64,000 nucleotides of DNA from Methanomassiliicoccus sp. (GTDB taxonomy: Archaea > Thermoplasmatota > Thermoplasmata > Methanomassiliicoccales > Methanomassiliicoccaceae): positions 310,001 through 374,000 of the forward strand of contig JAWQJJ010000001.1 of assembly GCA_033485155.1 (NCBI GenBank). Direction: 5' to 3'. Below, one piece after another: positions 1 through 9,282 of the stretch (the first letter of the stretch is position 1; each line of letters opens with the position of its first letter). A program made the translations under genes and the position numbers. The notes under the pieces are model-generated. The model saw only the letters and a program-made list of their open reading frames with translations, did not search any database and was not told where the DNA came from.

Positions 1-921
1 CAGGTATCTGTCCTCCTCGCGGACGATCCGGGGCACCGGCAGGTACGGCTCCAGCTCTTTCCTGACGCCCACCGGCCCGGCCCCCGGGCCGCCGCCCCCA
101 TGTGGGGTGGCAAAGGTCTTGTGGAGGTTGAGGTGCACGATGTCGAAGTCCATGGCCCCCGGGCTCGTGTGACCCATCACCGCATTGAGGTTCGCACCGT
201 CGTAGTACATCAGCGCGCCGGCCCCGTGGACGATGCGCACGATGCGCACGATGTCCTCCTCGAAGATGCCCAAGGTGTTGGGGTTGGTGATCATGAAGGC
301 TGCGGTGCGGTCGGACACCACGCTCTTGAGCGCCTCCACGTCCACGCATCCGCTGGGCGAGGTGGGCACTACCACGACGTCGAAGCCCGCCATCGCCGCC
401 GAGGCCGGATTGGTCCCGTGGGCGCTGTCCGGGACGACGACCTCTCCGCGGTCCTCGCCGTTGGCGTCGTGGAGAGCGCGGGTGATCAGCATTCCGGTGA
501 ACTCACCCTGGGCTCCCGCTGCCGGCTGCAGGCTCATGGCATCCATCCCTGAAACGGCGCACAGCGCCCGCTCCAGCTCGTAGAGCAGGCGCAGCGATCC
601 CTGCACCCCTTCCTCGTCCTCGAGGGGGTGGACCTCCCCCACCGAGGGTAGCGCGGCCAGGAGGTCGGCGTACTTGGGGTTGTACTTCATGGTACAGCTG
701 CCCAGGGGATAGAGACCGTTGTCCACCCCGAAGTTCATCTGGGACAGATCGGTGTAGTGGCGGACGACCTCGTTCTCCGGCAGGTCAGGGATGTCCAGTT
801 CGGTCCTCAGCAGGTTGGGGGGAACCTCGATCTCCCGCTTGGGCGGCGGCAGGTCGAGACCACCGACGCCGCTCATCTCCTGGATGAGGCGCACGTCGAA
901 GGTTGCTTGGCGATAAGTCAT
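1..921 (-). CDS. gcvPB: Glycine dehydrogenase (decarboxylating) subunit 2, C-terminus beyond window
   Basis: This is the PLP-binding half of the P-protein of the glycine cleavage system, which decarboxylates glycine and passes the aminomethyl group to the H-protein lipoyl arm. About 307 codons are visible and the 3' end lies outside the window. The segment [11 protein letters not shown] at residues 72-82 and the PLP lysine in [14 protein letters not shown] (Lys268) are characteristic. The start ATG overlaps the stop of gcvPA by ATGA, so the two subunits are translationally coupled. A split P-protein (PA plus PB) is the usual archaeal form. The family call is firm; only the missing end limits it. 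Confidence 0.95.
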   Translation of the reverse strand, partial: MTYRQATFDVRLIQEMSGVGGLDLPPPKREIEVPPNLLRTELDIPDLPENEVVRHYTDLSQMNFGVDNGLYPLGSCTMKYNPKYADLLAALPSVGEVHPLEDEEGVQGSLRLLYELERALCAVSGMDAMSLQPAAGAQGEFTGMLITRALHDANGEDRGEVVVPDSAHGTNPASAAMAGFDVVVVPTSPSGCVDVEALKSVVSDRTAAFMITNPNTLGIFEEDIVRIVRIVHGAGALMYYDGANLNAVMGHTSPGAMDFDIVHLNLHKTFATPHGGGGPGAGPVGVRKELEPYLPVPRIVREEDRYL

Positions 922-2240
922 AGCACTCCCTCCAGGGCCGAGACCAATGTTACGATATCCTCGTCAGTGGTCATCTCGGTGGCGGCGAAGAGCATGCAAT
1001 CGCCCAAGCTTGGTACGTGCCGAGCCAGCGGTAGGCCGCCGATAATGCCCTTGCGCATGAGCACCCGGGCCAGTTTCTCCGGCTTGATCGGCGGGCGGAC
1101 CACGAACTCGTTGAAGTGGTAGGACTTTAGTGCCGGGCACTCGAACCCCTTGAGCTGGCAGAGAGCGTCCATGGTCGCCCGGGCCCTCTCCATGTTGATC
1201 ATGGCCAGCGCTCTCAGTCCAGACCGCCCGACGACGCCCAGGTACACCGCGGCGGCGACTGCCATCAGCGCCTCGTTGGTGCAGATGTTGGACGTGGCCC
1301 TCTCCCGCCGGATGTGCTGCTCCCGGGTCTGCAGGGTCATGGCGAACGCCCGGCGACCGGCGAGGTCGCGGGTCATTCCGATCACTCGGCCTGGCATCTT
1401 GCGTATGTGCTCCTGCCGGCACCCGAACAGGCCGAGCAGGGGACCGCCGAAGTTCATCGGGGAGCCCAGCGACTGCCCCTCGCCGATAACGATGTCCGCG
1501 CCGTAGTCCCCCGGCGCCTTCAGTATGCCCAGAGATATGGGGTCCGCCCCCACCACCAGCAGGACATTGGGAAAATCCTTTTTCACCTCGGTAGCCTGAC
1601 GGTCGATGACTCCCAGGAAGTTCGGGACCTCGACATAGATGCCAGATACCTCGCCGTCGACCTTGGAGCGCAGGTCCTCGAGGTCCATCTCCCCGGTGAG
1701 AGGGTCGAACCCGTACTCCACTATCTGCATGCCAGACCCTTTCATGTAGTTCTGAAGGACCCCCCGCTTCCCCGCGCTGAGCGCCTCGGGGACCAGGAAC
1801 TTGCTCCGTTCGTTGATACGTCCGCACATGACTGCCGCCTCGCCCAGGGCGGTGGAGGCATCGTAGTTCGAGGAGTTCACCGCTTCCATGCCGGTCAGCT
1901 CGGCGATGTAGCTCTGGTACTCGAACAAGGCCTGCAGCATGCCCTGGCTGATCTCCGCTTGATACGGAGTGTAAGCGGTCTGGAACTCCGAGCGGGAGAC
2001 CATGGCGGTGACCGCGGCGGGGATGAAGCGGCGGTAGATGCCACCTCCCAGGAAGCAGGGATGGTCCACGGCGGTGACGTTGCGTTCCAACATCGACCTT
2101 ACCGTCCTCACGACCTCCATCTCGGACATGCCATCGGGGAGGGGAACCCCCCCGGTGCGGACCGAGGGCGGGATGTCCGAGAAGAGTTCGTCCACGCTCT
2201 GAACGCCCAGCGCCTTAAGCATCCTCTCGTCGACGGCCAT
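918..2240 (-). CDS. gcvPA: Glycine dehydrogenase (decarboxylating) subunit 1
   Basis: This 440-residue protein is the first subunit of the split glycine decarboxylase; it forms a heterodimer with the gcvPB product just downstream. The length matches the family. It begins [12 protein letters not shown] and carries the family segments [12 protein letters not shown] and [11 protein letters not shown] near residues 63-95. A TATA-like element lies about 35 bases before the ATG, so the leader is very short. It is the first gene of the gcvPA-gcvPB unit. No H- or T-protein gene is visible here, so they must be elsewhere or in the flank beyond base 1. Confidence 0.95.
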   Translation of the reverse strand: MAVDERMLKALGVQSVDELFSDIPPSVRTGGVPLPDGMSEMEVVRTVRSMLERNVTAVDHPCFLGGGIYRRFIPAAVTAMVSRSEFQTAYTPYQAEISQGMLQALFEYQSYIAELTGMEAVNSSNYDASTALGEAAVMCGRINERSKFLVPEALSAGKRGVLQNYMKGSGMQIVEYGFDPLTGEMDLEDLRSKVDGEVSGIYVEVPNFLGVIDRQATEVKKDFPNVLLVVGADPISLGILKAPGDYGADIVIGEGQSLGSPMNFGGPLLGLFGCRQEHIRKMPGRVIGMTRDLAGRRAFAMTLQTREQHIRRERATSNICTNEALMAVAAAVYLGVVGRSGLRALAMINMERARATMDALCQLKGFECPALKSYHFNEFVVRPPIKPEKLARVLMRKGIIGGLPLARHVPSLGDCMLFAATEMTTDEDIVTLVSALEGVL

Positions 2241-2270
2241 GGTGCTCAGGTGATGAGATTGTTTGCTGGC

Positions 2271-2280
2271 TATATATGAT
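2271..2280 (-). promoter_or_regulatory. TATA box of gcvPA
   Basis: The AT-rich block TATATATGAT stands out from GC-rich surroundings and lies about 35 bases upstream of the gcvPA ATG when read on the minus strand. This fits an archaeal box A with a transcript leader of only a few bases. Identified by eye only. Confidence 0.5.
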
Positions 2281-2330
2281 TGAGGTCGTCCTTTGCGGAC
2301 AGATCACAGGCGGGCCCTCCGCCAACCATT

Positions 2331-2759
2331 TCACACGTCAATGTCCAGCCTGCCGCTGGCATCCACCGGCGTGAACGGGTTGAAGGCGACCTCCCACAAG
2401 TGGCCATCAGCATCCTGGAAGTACGATGAGTAGCCGCCCCAGAAGACCTTCTGTGGTCGCTTAACGATCCGACCGCCCAGCTCGTCGACCCGGTCGATGA
2501 ATTGATCGACCTCATCCTCGCTACACAGGTTGATGGCCATCGTCACCCCGCGGAAGCCCGACCCCTCCGGCGGAATGGCGGCATCGTCGGCCAGGGCCTT
2601 CCAGGGATAGAGTGCGAGGACCGTGCCCCCGGTGATGAACCATACAATATCGCTGTCACTCTTCGCCGATCTCTTGAACCCCAGCCCCTCATAGAAACCC
2701 GACGACCTCTTGAGGTCGGATACCCCCAGGGTCAACACGCTTACGATCCTTGGCCCCAT
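2331..2759 (-). CDS. VOC (glyoxalase/bleomycin resistance fold) protein
   Basis: A 142-residue vicinal-oxygen-chelate protein. It has the paired beta-alpha-beta-beta-beta pattern: VSVLTLGVSDLKRSSGFYEGLGF at the start (first half), then DGHLWEVAFNPF near the end, as in YaeR/PhnB-like glyoxalase-family members. I chose the ATG at 2759 because the fold begins three residues later; the frame stays open to 2957, but the upstream 66 residues are low in family character. The substrate is unknown. It stands alone between gcvPA and a divergently read secreted protein. Confidence 0.75.
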   Translation of the reverse strand: MGPRIVSVLTLGVSDLKRSSGFYEGLGFKRSAKSDSDIVWFITGGTVLALYPWKALADDAAIPPEGSGFRGVTMAINLCSEDEVDQFIDRVDELGGRIVKRPQKVFWGGYSSYFQDADGHLWEVAFNPFTPVDASGRLDIDV

Positions 2760-2982
2760 GGGAGCAGTCAAGGCCGTACCGGAAGATGTACCTTCACCTC
2801 GGCTGGGCAGCGGGTCGGCGCCACGATCTGGCCGCCCATCTTCCTGCCGTTGGTCGTTATTCTCGATAATCGGACGTCGAGACATAATGCTAAAGATATG
2901 CGACCGTTTCGCGCCGCCGGAGAGTGGAGATGTTGAGAGGTAGCGGTGCCTATACACTTATGCCGGTCGGGAGGCGGCGCGC

Positions 2983-4542
2983 ATGAGGGGGGCGTTGATA
3001 GGGGGGACTGTCGCCGCGGTGGCCATTGTCCTGGCGGTGTTCCTGGTGTTCCCGTCGCTCCTGCCCTCCGGCCTCATGGGCAGCAACACAGAGGGCGATA
3101 GTAAAACTTCAGACATACCTAAACTGAATGCCATCTCTCCCTCATCCAGCGTGGTTCTGTACACAAAGAACATCACCCTGGAATGGACCCCGGACGCCAA
3201 CGCCGACAGCTACGTCGTTCTCATCACCGTCCCCGGTGGCTCGATAGGCGGGGTGAACCTGACCTCCACCACCAACAACTACGACCTCGGCGGCTTGCTG
3301 GAGAGTGGCAGCTACCTATGGACGGTGCAGGCGGTGGAGGACGGAAGGTACGGTCCGCTCAGTGAAGCCTCGATGTTCACGATAAGGACGACGCTCGTCC
3401 AGCCCACCTTACTGTCGCCGTCGGATGGCAGCGTGCTTGTCAACAGCCTTCCCACGCTGCGTTGGAGCGGCGTGACCGAGGCCCTGGGCTATCGCGTGGA
3501 GATCGCCAAGGACACTGAGTTCTCCGATCTCGTGGTGGACGTCCGCCTGACCGGCACCTCGTACTCCCCGACCTTCACTATGGAAGATGAGGCGGTGTAC
3601 AGCTGGCGGGTGGCCGCCTACCACGACGAGGCCTTTAGTCACTGGAGCGCTGTTCGGCAGTTCAGTCACAACGACTTCCTAGCTGCTCCCCTGCCCCTCA
3701 CGCCTGTCTCCGGGGCCACCGTTGACGGGAGCCAGGTCAATCTCACCTGGTCCGCGGTGGAGAGCGCCAGCGGCTACCGGGTCCAGGTGAGCACCTCGGC
3801 CTCGTTCGCTAGCACGGTGTTCGACGTCTCGGTCAGCGGGAAATGGTATCTTGTTCCCATGGTGCTGCAGAACGGTACGACCTACTACTGGCGGGTGCAG
3901 GCGGTTAATGGGGCGATCGTCAGTAGCTGGAGCGCCTCCGTGAGTTTCCTCGTTCCGGCGGACAGCATCTCGTTCTCCTATTCCTGGAGCTATGGCGGAA
4001 AGACCTGGACCCTCAACGGTTCGGCCTCCGGGCATGATTACTACTACCTGAGGAGCCTGACCCGCACCTATGATTATGCATCGTACGTCATGGATGCCGA
4101 CCCCACAGTCATCGCCGTGGCCAATCAGCTGAAGAGCATGGCCGTGACCAAGGGGTATGGCGGAGACCTCGCCCAGTTCTTCCTGGCGTTCGTGCAGGGG
4201 GTCCCATACACCGAAGACCAAGCGACCACCGGGCGGGTGGAGTACCCCCGGTATCCGGTGGAAACGCTGGTGGACCACGGAGGGGACTGCGAGGACAAGT
4301 CCGCGCTGTACGCGTCTCTGATGCAGTGCACGGTCATCGGCGTCGACGCGGTCATGCTAGAGTACACCCGGCCCGGAGTCTCCGGCCACATGGCTGTGGG
4401 CATCGTCGGCAGCTTCTCCGGAACCTACTATGAGTACGGAGGAACGGACTACTTCTACTGCGAGACCACCGGTGTCGGCTGGAAGGTGGGGCAGTTCCCC
4501 TCTGATCTTGACGGATTCACCGCCGAGATCCTCCCCTGCTAG
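2983..4542 (+). CDS. Secreted/anchored protein with Fn3-like repeats and a transglutaminase-like domain
   Basis: A 519-residue protein with an N-terminal hydrophobic segment (residues 3-25) that can act as signal or anchor, so the rest is likely extracellular. Three beta-sandwich repeats of fibronectin-III type follow at about 45-130, 140-225 and 230-325, each with a SxPxxG start and a tract like YRVxV or YYWRVQA. The last 150 residues look like a transglutaminase/cysteine-protease fold, with candidate catalytic Cys436 in GDCEDKS, His469 in GHMAVG and Asp489. Activity could be peptidase or transglutaminase; the target is unknown. A TATA-like sequence (ACACTTATG) and GGGAGG precede the ATG. 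Confidence 0.75.
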   Translation: MRGALIGGTVAAVAIVLAVFLVFPSLLPSGLMGSNTEGDSKTSDIPKLNAISPSSSVVLYTKNITLEWTPDANADSYVVLITVPGGSIGGVNLTSTTNNYDLGGLLESGSYLWTVQAVEDGRYGPLSEASMFTIRTTLVQPTLLSPSDGSVLVNSLPTLRWSGVTEALGYRVEIAKDTEFSDLVVDVRLTGTSYSPTFTMEDEAVYSWRVAAYHDEAFSHWSAVRQFSHNDFLAAPLPLTPVSGATVDGSQVNLTWSAVESASGYRVQVSTSASFASTVFDVSVSGKWYLVPMVLQNGTTYYWRVQAVNGAIVSSWSASVSFLVPADSISFSYSWSYGGKTWTLNGSASGHDYYYLRSLTRTYDYASYVMDADPTVIAVANQLKSMAVTKGYGGDLAQFFLAFVQGVPYTEDQATTGRVEYPRYPVETLVDHGGDCEDKSALYASLMQCTVIGVDAVMLEYTRPGVSGHMAVGIVGSFSGTYYEYGGTDYFYCETTGVGWKVGQFPSDLDGFTAEILPC

Positions 4543-4547
4543 CGCCG

Positions 4548-4955
4548 TCACCGGGGTGCGCCGGAGGTTTGCACCAGGTACGCCATGAAGGAGGGCAGGG
4601 ACTCGATGTCCTTGATCTCCTTCTTGCACAGTAGGGACAGGCGGGCCCTTATGGAATCATCATAGCGCACCCCATTAGCCTTGAGGGCGTTGCGCAACAG
4701 CTCCGCCAGCTGCCCTCCCTTGCGGTCCCAGTCGGTGAGGACGATCGCCTCCCGCCCGTTCCAGGCTAGCTCCTCGGCCACCCCGAAGATGCCCCTGGCG
4801 TCCTGCACCTGGACGATCTCGCCCCCGATCCCCAGGCAGGCCAGGGCCTGCCGGTCCTTCCTTCCCTCGACCAGGATGACGGCCCCCTCGGGTCGCTCCT
4901 TGAGCTGGAGGAGGAGAGCTTCCAGCTCCTCTAACATCTCCTTGGGATCCCTCAT
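4548..4955 (-). CDS. Small TOPRIM-domain protein (UPF0292-like)
   Basis: A 135-residue archaeal TOPRIM protein. The conserved glutamate is in VEGRKDRQAL (about residues 29-38), and the DxD pair is in LTDWDRKG (about 72-79), the metal-binding signature shared with primases, RNase M5 and topoisomerases. The C-terminal region is short and without a recognisable partner domain. The ATG is preceded by GGAGGG and overlaps the stop of the upstream DUF167 gene by ATGA, so the two are co-translated. Function is unknown; a role in nucleic-acid processing is inferred from the fold. Confidence 0.8.
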   Translation of the reverse strand: MRDPKEMLEELEALLLQLKERPEGAVILVEGRKDRQALACLGIGGEIVQVQDARGIFGVAEELAWNGREAIVLTDWDRKGGQLAELLRNALKANGVRYDDSIRARLSLLCKKEIKDIESLPSFMAYLVQTSGAPR

Positions 4956-5245
4956 GCTCCCTCCAGCCGGGACCTGACCTCGTCGACGGGCAGAGGGATC
5001 AGAACGGTCTTGTGGCGGTCGGTGTGTCCTCTGATGATCTCCACCCTCGTGCCAAAGAGGGCCGACAGCAGGTCCACCACCGCCTCGTTGGCCCGGCCCT
5101 CGGTGGGCAGCGCCGTCACTTTTACCACCAGCCGCTTCCTCCAGATGTCGACCTCTCCTACCTGGGCCTTCTTGGCGTTGGGGGTTACCATGATGTCCAG
5201 CTCTACCCCTCCCTTCACCGACCGAAGGACCTTAGAGACATCCAC
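4952..5245 (-). CDS. DUF167 / UPF0235 (YggU) family protein
   Basis: A small protein of about 97 residues from the GTG at 5245. It has the family core: VTPNAKKAQVG, then LVVKVTALPTEGRANEAVVDLL, then VEIIRGHTDRHKTVLI. The frame is open up to 5350, which would add 35 residues of non-family sequence; the shorter GTG start matches the usual length near 100. The biochemical function of this widely conserved family is not established. It overlaps the TOPRIM gene by ATGA. Confidence 0.8.
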   Translation of the reverse strand: MDVSKVLRSVKGGVELDIMVTPNAKKAQVGEVDIWRKRLVVKVTALPTEGRANEAVVDLLSALFGTRVEIIRGHTDRHKTVLIPLPVDEVRSRLEGA

Positions 5246-5377
5246 GTGACGGGATGGCCGGTGGACGGTGAAAAGGTTTCGCCCGCGGTCCGCTCCGAGG
5301 ACTGTAGCGCTCCATGGAATGAGAAATTGGACCGAACCGCATACGCTCAAATACGGTCGACTGAATGAACCTAGCTG

Positions 5378-6154
5378 ATGTCCCCTCCCGCCGAAGTGTT
5401 TACATTCGAGGACCTTACCGAGGTCTACCGACGGGAGCAGCGCAACAAGACCATCTCCGAGGTGCGCAGGGACTTCTATCCTGCGATGCGGGAGTGCCTG
5501 GACAACCTCAAGCGGGAGAGCGAACGGGAGTTCGCTGTCGACCAGTTCTCCACCAAGGCCAAGCTGGCGAGCAACCAGCTGATGAAGTTCCAGGAGAAGT
5601 CGGCCCAGATCTTCGAGTTCCGCTTCGGGAAGCTCATGGACATGGCTCTGAGGGCGGCTCAGGGGGCCAAGCTGGAGACGACCAGGCTGACCATCGAGGA
5701 GCAGGAAGTGTACGATAAAGTGTACTCTCTGCTCAAAGACTGCCGTTCGGTCGTGCTTGATGGCAACCGACCGAGGATCGAGGAGGCCGATGAGCCCACC
5801 CTCGAGCCCATGGCCGCGCCGGAAATGGTCGTGGAGGCCCTGCGCGAGGAGGAGATGGCCGCCACCACGGTGATCATGCCTTCACCCCTCCCTGAGGTGG
5901 AGATCGCACCTCCCGTCGCCGCCCCCGTCCCGGAGGTACCGGTGTCTAGTGAGGTCGCGGCGCCGGCGGTGGAGTTGCCGGCCCCCATGCCCGACCAGAT
6001 GGTGCTGCGCATCGTCGAAGACATCCCCGCGTTCGCCGGGCCTGGCCGCACCTACCGCCTGCAGAAGGAGGATCTCGTCTCCCTGCCTCAGGCCATCGCC
6101 AAGGCGCTCATCATCCGCAAGAAGGCCGTTGGGATCCAGGTGCTGGGCCGCTGA
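5378..6154 (+). CDS. GINS complex subunit Gins51
   Basis: A 258-residue replication factor. Archaeal GINS binds MCM and GAN/Cdc45 to form the replicative CMG-like helicase. Residues 1-130 are the helical A domain. A Pro/Glu/Ala-rich linker covers about 130-205. The small beta-rich B domain is at the C-terminus with VEDIPAFAGPGRTYRL followed by KEDLVSLP, which is the Gins51 signature (A before B). The long low-complexity linker is compositionally different from the rest. It ends directly against the convergent WalJ-type gene with no spacer. PCNA lies elsewhere in the window. Confidence 0.85.
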   Translation: MSPPAEVFTFEDLTEVYRREQRNKTISEVRRDFYPAMRECLDNLKRESEREFAVDQFSTKAKLASNQLMKFQEKSAQIFEFRFGKLMDMALRAAQGAKLETTRLTIEEQEVYDKVYSLLKDCRSVVLDGNRPRIEEADEPTLEPMAAPEMVVEALREEEMAATTVIMPSPLPEVEIAPPVAAPVPEVPVSSEVAAPAVELPAPMPDQMVLRIVEDIPAFAGPGRTYRLQKEDLVSLPQAIAKALIIRKKAVGIQVLGR

Positions 6155-6940
6155 TCACACCGACAGCGAGCGGTGGTCATCAGGAGTCAGGAGGCAATCG
6201 ATCCTATCCTCCTCGCATCCCAGAGTCCGGGCTACCGTCCTCCGAGCGAGCAACGGAGTGTTGTTGTTCTTGCTGATGTGCGCCAGGAAGACCTTGCGTT
6301 CCTCGTTGTGGGTCGCCCACAGCGCCCGGGCGCAGTCGACGTTGGAGAGGTGGCCGCGGTCTGAACGGATCTCATTCTTCAGCTTGGGCGGGTAGGGACC
6401 GTTGATCAACATCTGCACGTCGTGGTTGGCCTCGATGATGGCCAGGTCCGCATCCTTGAGCGCCGCGAACACCTCCGGAGTAATCTTACCCAGATCGGTC
6501 GCAAGCAGCATCTCTCGATCCTCGAAGCGAAGGTGGAAGGCATTGGGCTCGGCAGCGTTGTGCAGGATCGGCAACGGATGCACCGACAGGCATCCCAGGT
6601 CGAACCACTCCATCGTCTTGATGGGCATGGTGGAGTGCACCGCCCCCAGGTTGGAGCAGACGAGGGTGTTGCTGTTGCAGCATATGGGCACGTCGAACCG
6701 GCGGGAGAGCACTCCCGCCCCGTGGGTGTGGTCCGAGTGCTCGTGCGTGAGCAGGATAGCGTCCAGCGAACGAGGGTCGAGGCCTACCGCCTCCATGAGC
6801 TTGGCTATCCGCCTTCCCGATATGCCGGCATCCAGCAGTATGAGGGTATCCTCGGCCGCCACCACCGTGCAGTTACCGTCACTGCCGCTGGCCAGAACAT
6901 GGACCTCTATCGTGCCCAGTACGCATCCCGGAAATGTCAA
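6155..6940 (-). CDS. Metallo-beta-lactamase-fold hydrolase, WalJ/YycJ type
   Basis: A 261-residue MBL-fold protein with SGSDGNC near residues 18-24 and the metal motif HEHSDH at 66-71, plus DLG in the LLATDLG strand and the HLS and HISKNNN segments typical of WalJ/YycJ, proposed 5'-3' DNA exonucleases or phosphodiesterases. The start is uncertain: 6940 is a TTG and the conserved fold begins only about 12 residues later. An AT-rich TATA-like block lies at 6948-6962. The gene converges on gins51 without a gap. Confidence 0.85.
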   Translation of the reverse strand: MTFPGCVLGTIEVHVLASGSDGNCTVVAAEDTLILLDAGISGRRIAKLMEAVGLDPRSLDAILLTHEHSDHTHGAGVLSRRFDVPICCNSNTLVCSNLGAVHSTMPIKTMEWFDLGCLSVHPLPILHNAAEPNAFHLRFEDREMLLATDLGKITPEVFAALKDADLAIIEANHDVQMLINGPYPPKLKNEIRSDRGHLSNVDCARALWATHNEERKVFLAHISKNNNTPLLARRTVARTLGCEEDRIDCLLTPDDHRSLSV

Positions 6941-6960
6941 TCATCGGGAGGTAAAAATAA

Positions 6961-7470
6961 CTAGCGTCCGGTGGGCGGGCAGGATGGCGAACGACGTCCC
7001 GAGACGTCCCGGCAAAGCGCCACTAGTATGTCCTGCCGGGCGATGATCCCGATGAGCTTCCCGTCCTCGTGCACCGGGAGGCGGTTAAATCCCATTCTTA
7101 CCATGATCTCCATGGCCTTCTCGATGTCCTCGTCTCCGGCGATGGTCACGACCTCGGTGTTCATGACGTCGCCGACCTTGGCCTCCCCCACGCTCTTGTA
7201 TCGACTGCACAGGATTTCGTCCCGCACCAAGCGGTCGTAGGGCAGGGAGGCAACTGACAGCTGCTCCACGTCCAACCCCACCCCCTCCTTGCTGGCGGCG
7301 AATTCCAGGACGTCCGATTCACTGAGCATGCCAACGAGCCGATCGTCCTTGTCCACCACCGGGGCTCCGGAAACCTTCCTCAGGGACATCAGGACGGTGG
7401 CGTCACAGAGCGTGGTGTCCCTGTCTAGCTTGACCACTGCAGGGGTCATGATCTCCTTCACTTGAGTCAT
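6961..7470 (-). CDS. Tandem CBS-domain protein
   Basis: A 169-residue protein made of two CBS domains (about 7-65 and 90-155), each with the pattern MTPxVV/MNTEVV, then GAPVVDKDDRLVGMLSESD or RLPVHEDGKLIGIIARQD. CBS pairs bind adenosyl ligands such as AMP, ATP or SAM and regulate a partner. None is fused here, so it is a stand-alone sensor module. The ATG follows GAGGGG at good spacing. The ligand cannot be predicted from sequence. Confidence 0.85.
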   Translation of the reverse strand: MTQVKEIMTPAVVKLDRDTTLCDATVLMSLRKVSGAPVVDKDDRLVGMLSESDVLEFAASKEGVGLDVEQLSVASLPYDRLVRDEILCSRYKSVGEAKVGDVMNTEVVTIAGDEDIEKAMEIMVRMGFNRLPVHEDGKLIGIIARQDILVALCRDVSGRRSPSCPPTGR

Positions 7471-7597
7471 GTCGGCGCCCCCTCAAAGGCTTCTAAGGCG
7501 GCAGAAAAATGGGCCGACGATGCTCCATCCGGAGAATAGGGGCCCATACCTTCAGAAAAGCTTATGTACGACGACCATATTTCACGCCACACACGGG

Positions 7598-7671
7598 GGG
7601 CCCGTAGCTCAGCTAGGTAGAGCAATCGGCTCTTAACCGATGGGCCGAGGGTTCGAATCCCTCCGGGCCCG
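7598..7671 (+). tRNA. tRNA-Lys (CTT)
   Basis: A 74-nt cloverleaf. The acceptor stem GGGCCCG pairs with CGGGCCC, the anticodon stem ATCGG pairs with CCGAT, the loop is CTCTTAA with anticodon CTT, and the T arm is GAGGG-TTCGAAT-CCCTC. Discriminator base is G and no CCA is encoded. There is no intron. A TATA-like GCTTATGTA lies about 34 bases upstream. Confidence 0.97.
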
Positions 7672-7711
7672 CCTCCCCTTTTCCTATCCACTTTTGTCAT
7701 GTCTATCTCCT

Positions 7712-8965
7712 TCATGGGTCCGGGTGCCATCTGGCCATGTGCTCGGCGTGCGTGCTCAGGTACGCGCCCGGCCGGAACTTGAGATCATAGAACTCGAGGT
7801 CGAGATGATGGGCCTGCAGGTACATCTGGGTCCACATCGTGGGCACTGTTCCCGGGAACTTGCCGAAGCAGTCCAGTACGTACTGGGCCATCGTCGCCAC
7901 GCACTCCTGGAACTCGGGGGAGTGCGCCTCGGCCGCACCTCTAACCTCCGGGGTGTCCAGCCACGGTCCTGGAGTGTCAGGATGGAACGGCCCTCCGCCC
8001 CCAAACTTTCTGTCCACCACCGCCCTCACCGCCCCCCTCATGTCCCGGTGGTAGGGAGGGCAGAAGCCCTCGAAGTGCCCAAGCAGCCCGGTGGGATTGG
8101 GGACCGCCCATCGGGGATCGGCGTCGTATCTGAATCCCAGGCCGCGGACCGCGGGGTCCCCGCTCGCCCCCAGGACGCTGAAAGGGTCGATCCCGTCGAA
8201 CATCCAGCCCCCCAGCCCCATGGCCTGAAGTTGCAGCATTCCGGCGTAGCATGCCGTCCCCATCTCCACCGAGGCTTCGGTCACCGTCTGCACCTCGAGG
8301 AAGGACAGGGGGTAGAGGTTCTCCAGGTCGACGAGGTCGGCGAAACCCTCCAGCCCGGGAACGGGCGAGTGGTGGATGTCGTCGTACACTCCAACGCCGT
8401 TCTGGACCAGGAAACAAAGGGCTAACAGTAGGTGTTGTGCTAGATCTGCGACCGGGATCACGAGCACGCTCCCGGGCCTATTGACGCACCAGTGGTTATG
8501 GGCCTCGATGTGTGGTTCCCGGGGAGGCAGATCGAGGCGCCCATCGCTCAGCTTGACCGCCATCCCGAGAGGCCACTCCGGATCTTCGGGATCACGTTCC
8601 CCCGGCCCGTCCCGGGATGGAAGATGGTAGGTGCCCCCGTCATCGGTGAAGAACACCTCGCTGGTGTGGAAACCGGCGGACGAGGGAAAGGTCCTCCCCC
8701 ATGCCGACCCTGAATAGTTGGGCAGGTGAGGGGATATCTTCGGATTGAAGGGGATCATGTAATTGTGGCCGGTGACGCCGGAGACCGCCTGGAGTACCAC
8801 GGCCTCCTCCACCCGGTCCAAGGGAACGGGCGGGGACGAGGACCGATGCCTCAAGGGACCGTCCGATATCTCCACGCCCGGGGCGAACCTCCGGGCCCGG
8901 CGGCCGCGGAGAGCGTCCTGCAGGGGGAACCGCCTGGCATCATCCCATCCGGGAGGGTACCTCAT
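7712..8965 (-). CDS. Unrecognised protein with a faint nitroreductase-like N-terminus
   Basis: About 417 residues from the ATG at 8965 (the frame is open to 9067). I do not firmly recognise it. Near the N-terminus, RRARRFAPG followed by LDRVEEAVVLQAVSGVTGHN resembles the FMN-binding start of nitroreductase-family enzymes. The middle and C-terminus are rich in Gly, Pro, His and aromatic residues, with no membrane segment. It is not obviously in an operon: a tRNA lies beyond its end and a GPN GTPase diverges from its start. The long open frame and codon pattern support a real gene; the function is open. Confidence 0.6.
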   Translation of the reverse strand: MRYPPGWDDARRFPLQDALRGRRARRFAPGVEISDGPLRHRSSSPPVPLDRVEEAVVLQAVSGVTGHNYMIPFNPKISPHLPNYSGSAWGRTFPSSAGFHTSEVFFTDDGGTYHLPSRDGPGERDPEDPEWPLGMAVKLSDGRLDLPPREPHIEAHNHWCVNRPGSVLVIPVADLAQHLLLALCFLVQNGVGVYDDIHHSPVPGLEGFADLVDLENLYPLSFLEVQTVTEASVEMGTACYAGMLQLQAMGLGGWMFDGIDPFSVLGASGDPAVRGLGFRYDADPRWAVPNPTGLLGHFEGFCPPYHRDMRGAVRAVVDRKFGGGGPFHPDTPGPWLDTPEVRGAAEAHSPEFQECVATMAQYVLDCFGKFPGTVPTMWTQMYLQAHHLDLEFYDLKFRPGAYLSTHAEHMARWHPDP

Positions 8966-9282
8966 GGTCACGTCTTCGGAGCACGTGCGAGTTAGTGTTT
9001 GCGGTCGCCCTGTGAACCCCTCGGAGGAGGCGGGGGAGATGAAAAAGCCAAGAATGGATAGAGGCAACGATCGCAGGACGAAGAAGATCCGAGCGTCTGA
9101 ACCGTCATCTCAAGGAATAGTCAGATCATATGATTGTCCGTATTCTTGTCGAGGGGCGAACCTGCGTACCCTCGGGGCCGCCCGGCTTGTCTTCTCAGGT
9201 CATGGTCTCCCCGGTCCGGGACGCGATTGCGCGGAACCTTTATGCCCACCATGCCCTCTCCATCGTTCAGACAGGGACGCCC

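Noticed and set aside
7467-7730. Minus-strand open frame of 87 residues across tRNA-Lys
   Set aside because: It runs through the tRNA gene and has no protein character.
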